Origin: Entophlyctis helioformis
Lineage: Eukaryota > Chytridiomycota > Chytridiomycetes > Chytridiales > Chytriomycetaceae
DNA: 13,509 nt
Assembly (NCBI GenBank): GCA_025526915.1
Contig: JAHLKH010000415.1
Coordinates: 1-13,509, forward strand
Reading direction: 5' to 3'
Both the position numbers and the translations under genes were made by a program. Positions 7,065-13,509 of this stretch are shown one piece after another. How positions within the stretch are numbered: the stretch's first letter is position 1; each line of letters starts with the position of its first letter. The notes below the pieces were generated by a model that did not search any database, was not told the DNA's origin, and saw only the letters and a program-made list of their open reading frames with translations.

Positions 7065-10000
7065 ATGAAGCTGCCGACGCTCGTCTTTGCGCTGGCCTCG
7101 GCTGCCGTCGCAGTCTCGGCCGCCGAAGTCGAGGTGTGCCAGACGGTGACTGTCCGCAAGGAGATCCACGGTGCGTTCGCCAGCCTCTCGCCTCTCCCTC
7201 ATCTGCCCCACTCGCCTGCCCCTCATCTGCCCCAACGCCCCAACGCCCCTTCCTGTGTGTGTGTGTGTGCTTGGCGGCGCTTGCCTGCGCCTGCGCACTG
7301 GGCAAGCAGGCAAAGCCACCATCTGCGCCTGCTCCGTCAACAACACCGCTGCGTCGGTGGCAGGCTGCTGGTTCAAGTCGCCTGGCTTGCCGCCCTTGCG
7401 TGCAGCGGGACCCGTCGACTGTTTCCCCGCCCACGACGCTGCGGGTTGTCGTATGTGCACCGGCCAGGCGTGGGGCTACTCAGCCAGCGGTCCCGCCCAG
7501 CCATCGTCGTCGATTCCCAGCGCCGCCGCTGTCGCCGCTCGTTGCAACGCCTGACGGGTTCGGCGTCGTCACATGGCTGCGCCGGCCGCGTGGACCCGTT
7601 TGCACTTGCATTTTTGCACTATTTGCATTAATTGCACTTTTCCACTGTTTGCACTTGCGCAATTTTTGCCGTTTTGCAATTTTGCCCTTTCCAGCGGCGG
7701 TCAGCGGCGGTCAGCGGCGCAGAGAGACCCCGATGGTTGCGCGGCCATCACGTGCCATCGTGCGCCATCGCGGGCCATCACTCCACGGGCCCATCCTTCT
7801 GCCGTGCTCCCCTCCCGAGCCGCTGCCTTGACGGTAGCCGGCGACTAACACGCCCCATGGCTACGCCTCGTCCTTTGACCGTGCTCGTCCCCATCCAGAC
7901 ATGACGCCCAACGACTGGCTTGTGTACAAGACCACCATCCTCAAGTCGTTCGACTACACGGACCCGGAGTGCGGCCTGCCCCTCTGGGAGTCCTTTGCCG
8001 ATCTGCACGACAAGCTCTCCAAGAAGATCCACGGCAACTGCATCTTCTTCCCCTGGCACCGTCTCTTCCTGCGCCAGGTTGAGCTCAAGCTGCAGAAGAT
8101 CAACCCGGCCTTCTTCCTGCCGTACTGGGACACGACGCGCGAGTCGCAGCGGCCGTTCAGCTCGGATGTCTTTGACATTGTCGGCGGCGACGGCGACGGC
8201 TCGTGGTTCGGAGGCAACGTCGTCAAGACGGGCTTCCTCAAGGGCATCACCTTTGAGTTGACCCGCAGCGGCCTCCGCCGCAACTTCTCCAACCTGCAGC
8301 TGCCCACGGAAGAGGAGTGGGTCACCGTCCTCAACCGCGCTCTCAGCCGCGGCACCGGCTTCGCGGGCTGGGCCGATGTCGCCGAGACGAAGCACGGCGT
8401 CCTGCACACGATGATTGGCGGCGACATGAGCACCATGCGCTCGCCTCTCGACCCGCTCTTCTACATGCACCATGCCCACTTGGACATGCTCTGGCTGCAG
8501 GCCCAGGTGCAGTTTGCCAACAAGAACCAGACGCAGGTCGGCGGTACGCTCGCGGACTGTGACGACCCGTGCGAGCTCACGACGCTCATCCCTGGCTACA
8601 AGAACAACATCCGCGACGTTCTCGAGCCGTCCAAGCTCTGCTACAAGTACAAGCTGCCCGAGGAGCCCATCGACGACAAGGACGACTGCAAGACGAGAGC
8701 CACCACGCTCGTCAAGACCACCACGGCTTGCGCTACGTCCACCACGTCGACTCGCTTCACGACCACTGCAACCACAACTCGTGCGGCGACCACGTCCACC
8801 ACGTCGGCTCGTTTTACGGCCACAACAACTCGCGCGGCGACCACGTCGACTCGCTTCACTACCATGGCGACGAGCACCCGTGCGGCGACTGCGTCCACCA
8901 CGCTGACTCGTGCCGCTTCGGCTACACCACTACCGTTGCAACCATCACGTCCACTGTGCCTGTGGTCATCAGTGGCTCGACGACTGTCGGTACGGCCAAG
9001 CAACGTTTCGTCCGAGACCAGCGGCTCGTCTTGCTTCGACAACCACCGCCGCAGGTATGAATGTTTTCCACGACCAGTTTGGCTTTGCCGTGTTCTGACT
9101 CAAATGCTGTGACACAGGTGGAAGTCGACCACGTGCCTGCTCCACTGGCACTGCCAGCCAGCCTGCTGTGACAAGTCGACCGACGTGCCTGCTCCCACTG
9201 GAACTGCCAGCCAGCCTGCTGATGACAAGTCGACCGATGCACCTGCCCACTGGCACCGTCGACACGCCCGTTGATGCACGACGACCGACGCGCCTGCTCC
9301 CACTGGCACTGCCAGCCAGCCTGCTGATGACAAGTCGACCGACGCGCCTGCCCCCACTGGCACCGTCGACACGCCCGTTGATGGCACGACGACCGACGTG
9401 CCTGCTCCCACTGGAACTGCCAGCCAGCCTGCTGATGACAAGTCGACGACGCGCCTGCCCCCACTGGAACCGTCGACACGCCCGTTGATGGCACGACGAC
9501 CGACGTGCCTGCTCCCACTGGAACTGCCAGCCAGCCTGCTGATGACAAGTCGACCGACGCGCCTGCCCCCACTGGCACCGTCGACACGCCGTTGATGGCA
9601 CGACGACCGACGCGCCTTCCCACTGGCACCGCCAGCCAGCCTGCTTGATGACAAGTCGACCGACGCGCCTGCTCCCACTGGCACCGTCGACACGCCTGTT
9701 GATGGCACGACGACCGACGCGCCTGCTCCCACTGGCACTGCCAGCCAGCCTGCTGATGACAAGTCGACCGACGCGCCTGCCCCACTGGAACCGTCGACAC
9801 GCCCGTTGATGGCACGACGACCGACGCGCCTGCTCCCACTGGAACTGCCAGCCAGCCTGCTGATGACAAGTCGACCGATGCACCTGCTCCCACTGGAACC
9901 GTCGACACGCCTGTTGATGGCACGACGACCGACGCGCCTGCTCCCACTGGAACCGCCAGCCAGCCCGTTGATGACAAGTCGACCGACGCGCCTGCTCCCA

Positions 10001-12668
10001 CTGGCACCGTCGACACGCCTGTTGATGGCACGACGACCGACGCGCCTGCTCCACTGGAACCGTCGACACGCCTGTTGATGGCACGACGACCGACGCGCCT
10101 GCTCCCACTGGCACTGCCAGCCAGCCTGCTGATGACAAGTCGACCGACGCGCCTGCCCCCACTGGAACCGTCGACACGCCCGTTGATGGCACGACGACCG
10201 ACGCGCCTGCTCCCACTGGCACTGCCAGCCAGCCTGCTGATGACAAGTCGACCGACGCGCCTGCCCCCACTGGCACCGTCGACACGCCCGTTGATGGCAC
10301 GACGACCGACGCGCCTGCTCCCACTGGCACTGCCAGCCAGCCTGCTGATGACAAGTCGACCGACGCGCCTGCCCCCACTGGCACCGTCGACACGCCCGTT
10401 GATGGCACGACGACCGACGCGCCTGCTCCCACTGGCACTGCCAGCCAGCCTGCTGATGACAAGTCGACCGACGCGCCTGCCCCACTGGAACCGTCGACAC
10501 GCCCGTTGATGGCACGACGACCGACGCGCCTGCTCCCACTGGCACTGCCAGCCAGCCTGCTGATGACAAGTCGACCGACGCGCCTGCTCCCACTGGCACC
10601 GTCGACACGCCCGTTGATGGCACGACGACCGACGCGCCTGCTCCCACTGGAACGCCAGCCAGCCCGTTGATGACAAGTCGACCGATGCACCTGCTCCCAC
10701 ACCGCCAGCCAGCCTGCTGATGACAAGTCGACCGACGCGCCTGCCCCCACTGGAACCGTCGACACGCCCGTTGATGGCACGACGACCGACGCGCCTGCTC
10801 CCACTGGAACCGCCAGCCAGCCCGCTTGATGACAAGTCGACCGATGCACCTGCTCCCACTGGAACCGCCAGCCAGCCTGCTGATGACAAGTCGACCGACG
10901 CGCCTGCTCCCACTGGCACCGTCACCGCCCGTTGATGGCACGACGACCGACGCGCCTGCTCCCACTGGCACTGCCAGCCAGCCTGCTGATGACAAGTCGA
11001 CCGACGCGCCTGCCCCCACTGGAACCGTCGACACGCCCGTTGATGGCACGACGACCGACGCGCCTGCTCCCACTGGAACTCCAGCCAGCCTGCTGATGAC
11101 AAGTCGACCGACGCGCCTGCTCCCACTGGAACCGCCAGCCAGCCTGCTGAACAAGTCGACCGACGCGCCTGCTCCCACTGGCACCGTCGACACGCCCGTT
11201 GATGGCACGACGACCGACGCGCCTGCTCCCACTGGAACTGCCAGCCAGCCCGTTGATGACAAGTCGACCGATGCACCTGCTCCCACTGGAACGCCAGCCA
11301 GCCTGCTGATGACAAGTCGACCGACGCGCCTGCTCCCACTGGCACCGTCGACACGCCCGTTGATGGCACGACGACCGACGCGCCTGCTCCCACTGGAACT
11401 GCCAGCCAGCCGTTGATGACAAGTCGACCGATGCACCTGCTCCCACTGGAACCGCCAGCCAGCCTGCTGATGACAAGTCGACCGACGCGCCTGCTCCCAC
11501 TGGCACCGTCGACACGCCGTTGATGGCACGACGACCGACGCGCCTGCTCCCACTGGCACTGCCAGCCAGCCTGCTGATGACAGTCGACCGACTGCCTGCT
11601 CCCACTGGAACTGCCAGCCAGCCTGCTGATGACAAGTCGACCGATGCACCTGCTCCCACTGGCACCGTCGACACGCCCGTTGATGGCACGACGACCGACG
11701 CGCCTGCCCCACTGGAACGCCAGCCAGCCCGTTGATGACAAGTCGACCGATGCCACCTGCTCCACTGGAACCGCCAGCCAGCCTGCTGATGACAAGTCGA
11801 CCGACGCGCCTGCTCCCACTGGAACTGCCAGCCAGCCTGCTGATGACAAGTCGACCGACGTGCCGGCTCCCACTGGAACTGCCAGCGTGCCTGCCGGTGG
11901 CAAGTCGACCGATGCGCCTGCTCCTACGAAAACCAAGGAGCTCACTCCAGATGCAACTACAACCACTGCAACCAACACTCTTCCTGCCGGATATGGATCG
12001 ACTGATGGTGCACCTGCACCCACCAAGTCCGCCTCTGTTGATGCTCGTGGAACATCGTCTGCCCAACCTGCCCCGACGACTTCGGTCCCTGGCAGTGTTA
12101 CCGATAAGCCAACCCAGTCTGCCACTCTCAGTTTCTGGCTACGTCCAAGACACTTTCTGCCACTCTGAGTGTTCAGGCAACGTCCAAGACACTTTCTGCC
12201 ACCTCCCCTGCTGCCACGGATATCCCCGTCACCGTCACCATCAAGCACAGCGCGTCCACGACCGCGTCTGGCCCTACCTCTGTCGCTACCACGACCTCGG
12301 CCCCCGGCGCATACAAGACTGGCACGCCATACACGCCGCCTGTCATTCCCCACCCTGCAACCTACCAGGTCTGCGGTGCCTCGTCGTCGCAGAAGTGGCT
12401 GGAGATGAACTTCTCGCCCAAGCAGATTGCCAAGATGGCCGAAGCCGAAAAGGAGGTCTGCGCCATGGCCAAGGAAGTGACCAAGGGCGGCTACTACAAC
12501 ATCACGATGCCGTACGTCAAGGACGACGCGTCGCGTCCCAACCTTGGCGGCTACGACTCGAAGCCCGTCGATGTCGTTGAGGACGTGATTGTGTCTGGTG
12601 CCGTGCACGGTGCTGCTGCGGTCGGACTCTCGCTGCTCTCTGTTGCCGTTGCCGCACTACTGCTGTAA
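7065..12668 (+). CDS. Secreted, probably GPI-anchored tyrosinase with a repeat stalk
   Basis: Type-3 copper oxidase of the tyrosinase family (phenol to o-quinone, melanin or cross-linking chemistry). Exon 1 (7065-7170) encodes a signal peptide (hydrophobic VFALASAAVAVSA) and VRKEIH. Splicing to 7899 gives VRKEIHDMTPNDW, a typical tyrosinase start. All copper ligands are visible: CuA His 72, 80 and 89 (the last in PWHR) and CuB His 201, 205 and 227 (HGVLHTMIGGDM, FYMHHAHLD). The core closes with LCYKYK. A Thr-rich linker follows (8695-9000), then about 52 18-residue repeats (9118-11911), a Thr/Ser/Pro linker, a small module with two Cys and an NIT sequon, and the hydrophobic tail SGAVHGAAAVGLSLLSVAVA ending AALLL, typical of a GPI signal. 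Frame changes occur near 8925, 8997, throughout the repeats and at about 12131, so the stated sequence is not continuous; I suspect assembly errors. No Cys lies two residues before the second CuA His. Confidence 0.88.
7310..7450 (+). other. Candidate cassette exon, Cys-rich, inside the tyrosinase first intron
   Basis: This segment is bounded by the acceptor CAAGCAG| and the donor |GTATGT, is exactly 141 nt and is phase 1 on both sides, so its inclusion keeps the frame. It would insert about 47 residues containing CACSVNNTAASVAGCW and later DCFPAHDAAGC (five Cys). Codons are GC-ending as in real exons here. Read past the GTATGT, the frame stays open to TGA 7552-7554, giving an alternative short secreted Cys-rich product. 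Inclusion would split the conserved VRKEIHDMTPNDW. Confidence 0.4.
7692..7780. repeat. Two decanucleotide repeats in the tyrosinase first intron
   Basis: CAGCGGCGGT is repeated in tandem (7692-7720, three copies, the last slightly altered). Four 10-nt units sharing GCCATC follow at 7741-7780. Confidence 0.8.
9055..9117 (+). other. Second intron of the tyrosinase gene (63 nt)
   Basis: The donor is CGCAG|GTATGA and the acceptor is GTGACACAG|GTG, with TTCTGACTC around 9094-9102. The intron is phase 2. It joins SSETSGSSCFDNHRR to the first repeat in the repeat's own reading frame, so the repeat array begins at an exon boundary. Confidence 0.75.
9118..11911 (+). repeat. 54-nt coding minisatellite, about 52 copies in two types
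   Basis: Two 54-nt unit types share the first half. Type A encodes TDAPAPTGTASQPADDKS and type B encodes TDAPAPTGTVDTPVDGTT. By eye I count about 52 units (about 36 A-type, 16-20 B-type given reading uncertainty). Each unit is Pro/Thr/Ser-rich with three or four acidic residues, giving a stalk of about 930 residues suited to O-glycosylation. Units 3-28 mostly alternate A and B (108-nt dimer). From about 10631 the pattern becomes mostly AAB (162-nt trimer). Roughly 25 units deviate from 54 nt, mostly by loss of one base in CCC runs or near repeat junctions, breaking the frame repeatedly. Confidence 0.95.
12121..12197 (+). repeat. 39-nt tandem duplication with a 1-nt loss in the first copy
   Basis: The second copy (12159-12197) encodes ATLSVQATSKTLS in the frame that reaches the GPI-type C-terminus. 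The first copy (12121-12158) is the same text with a few substitutions and one base missing around 12131, which shifts the frame into a stop at 12166-12168. Restoring that frame would extend the Thr/Ser-rich linker without interruption. Confidence 0.8.
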
Positions 12669-13029
12669 ATCTCATTGCCTTTTCATTCATCCGCATCCAA
12701 ATGAAGCAATATGACTCATCCTGACGACTTGCCACAAATCCGAGGGCAGCGAATCTCATCTCGCATTCGAAAACACTGCGTTTCGTTCACATGGCGCCAT
12801 CGCTGGCTGACATTGAGGACCTGGCCGCCTTGCACCACGCTGCCCGGCTGGCGCTGCATCGGCATCTGCAAGCGGCTGCTCTGGCCCGTCCGGCTCATGC
12901 CCAGGAACATGCCGATCGGTGTCTGCATCTGCACCTGCATCTGGCGAATCCGCCAACAACAGCGACAACAGCGGCGGCGACGACAATACAAACAACGACG
13001 AGACGGCCGCTCCCGCCAATGTGGCCACC
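12669..13029. other. Intergenic or 5' region before the oxidoreductase gene
   Basis: This 361-nt stretch holds the tyrosinase 3' region and the oxidoreductase leader. An ATG at 12791 opens a Leu/Ala/His-rich frame (MAPSLADIEDLAALHHAARL) that could be an N-terminal extension. A 44-nt GT-AG segment at 12919-12962 would splice it in frame to NNDETAAPANVATMVHD. The alternative is simple initiation at 13030. Confidence 0.45.
12711..12719. promoter_or_regulatory. Gcn4/AP-1-like bZIP site
   Basis: ATGACTCAT matches the palindromic site of fungal Gcn4-type bZIP factors. It lies 43 nt after the tyrosinase stop and 72 nt before ATG 12791. It could serve the oxidoreductase promoter. A chance match is possible. 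Confidence 0.35.
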
Positions 13030-13509
13030 ATGGTCCACGACGTTGTCATTATCGGCGCCGGTGCCGTCGGCAGCGCCATTGCCCGCGAGCTGTCACGCTA
13101 CCGTCTGAGCGTCGCCGTGCTGGACAAGGCCACGGACGTCTCGCAGGGAGCATCCAAATCCAACAGCGGCATTGTCCACGGCGGCTACGACGAGCGCCAC
13201 GGCACCCTCAAGGCCAAGCTCGCCCACCACGGCAACCAGCTGTTCCGCAAGCTGGAGAGCGAGCTGCACTTTGGCTTCCGCGAGATTGGATCGCTTGTGC
13301 TCGCCTTCTCGAAAGACGAGATGCCTGGTCTCGAGGCCTGCTCCAGAACGGCCGTCTGAACGGCGTCGAGCGGCTGTCCATTATCTACCGCGACGAGATC
13401 CTCAAGATGGAGCCGCACATTGCCAAGGATGTCTATGCGGCCCTGTACTGCCCAGATGCAGGCATCACGTCGCCGTACGATACACGATTGCACTTGCCGA
13501 GAATGCGGC
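13030..13509 (+). CDS. FAD-dependent oxidoreductase, LhgO/GlpA-like (5' part)
   Basis: ATG 13030 has the context GCCACCATGG and is followed at once by the dinucleotide-binding strand-loop-helix HDVVIIGAGAVGSAIARELS, with acidic Asp at the end of the second strand (AVLDK). ASKSNSGIVHGGYD and TLKAKLAHHGNQLFRKLE are characteristic of the FAD oxidoreductase group that includes L-2-hydroxyglutarate and anaerobic glycerol-3-phosphate dehydrogenases. REIGSLVLAF and LYCPDAGITSPYD continue the family pattern. The exact substrate cannot be told. The frame breaks after 13338, where one C seems to be missing (the stated frame stops at 13357), and again near 13483, after which another frame reads TIALAENA as expected. 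The gene runs off the window. A longer N-terminus from 12791 is possible. Confidence 0.85.

Larger units (their letters stand above)
7171..7898 (+). other. Long first intron of the tyrosinase gene (728 nt)
   Basis: The donor is CACG|GTGCGT and the acceptor is CCCATCCAG|ACATG, with TTTGACC 21 nt before the AG. The intron is phase 1: g plus ac rebuilds Asp in EIHDMTPNDW, which matches the tyrosinase N-terminal helix. The intron is many times longer than any other here. It contains a short GT run (7256-7269), a Cys-rich open segment, a T-rich tract with recurrent TTTGCA (about 7599-7686) and two decanucleotide repeats. Confidence 0.7.

Noticed and set aside
7778..8479. 233-residue minus-strand frame opposite the tyrosinase core
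   Set aside because: It is a shadow of GC-rich coding sequence. The opposite strand contains all the copper-binding motifs.
9118..11911. CRISPR-like array
   Set aside because: The units are contiguous 54-nt coding repeats with no unique spacers between them, in a eukaryotic gene.
8922..12608. A 1228-residue open frame on the minus strand across the minisatellite
   Set aside because: It is the antisense of the coding repeat, whose reverse strand lacks stops in several frames, so it stays open even across the indels. Its text is a frame-shifting mixture of three Arg/Ser/Gly-rich translations with no domain, and the plus strand has a clear signal-to-GPI architecture.

Overview
This window reads as nuclear DNA of a GC-rich, intron-bearing eukaryote, most likely a fungus. 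The introns are mostly short (about 60-110 nt) GT-AG introns, most with CTAAC/CTGAC-type branch sites. The start codons chosen have purine-rich or CGCCATGG/ACCATGG contexts, and coding stretches have high third-position GC. The products are a DDHD-family phospholipase, a secreted GPI-type tyrosinase and an FAD oxidoreductase. A chytrid-like lineage is my best guess, because expanded secreted tyrosinases are known there. That is inference only; nothing in the sequence fixes the species.

Layout, all genes on the + strand. (1) 1-58: possible tail of an upstream gene. (2) 59-1038: gene-free stretch with a TG microsatellite, a 34-nt tandem repeat carrying inverted CCAAT boxes, a (TTCCTCCTGC)4 array, a 16-nt perfect palindrome and a TATA-like box. 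(3) 1039-2785: unrecognised five-exon gene with a compact N-terminal region and a low-complexity C-terminus rich in basic nuclear-localisation-like clusters. (4) 2961-6308: DDHD-domain phospholipase A1-like gene with a lipase core, a Leu-Pro-Asn tripeptide repeat, a long Ser-rich insert and the conserved C-terminal DDHD helix. (5) 6309-7064: intergenic, with hairpins, a CCAT microsatellite and a TATA-like box. (6) 7065-12668: one large gene for a secreted, probably GPI-anchored tyrosinase. Its order is signal peptide, long first intron with a possible cassette exon, complete type-3 copper core, Thr-rich linker, about 52 copies of an 18-residue Pro/Thr/Asp repeat, a small two-Cys module and a C-terminal hydrophobic anchor signal. 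(7) 13030-13509: 5' part of an FAD-dependent oxidoreductase of the LhgO/GlpA type, cut by the window edge.

The most interesting object is the tyrosinase: a copper oxidase that appears to be tethered to the cell surface on a repeat stalk of roughly 930 residues. Its coding minisatellite has a clear higher-order organisation, AB dimers in the 5' part and AAB trimers in the 3' part. The array carries about 25 frame-breaking, mostly 1-nt deletions, while the coding regions on both sides remain recognisable. Similar isolated 1-nt indels occur in the phospholipase and oxidoreductase genes. I read most of these as long-read assembly errors, densest where short reads cannot polish, rather than gene decay.

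There is no sign of an operon, CRISPR array, tRNA, rRNA or transposase. The genes are ordinary eukaryotic neighbours and I see no functional link between them.
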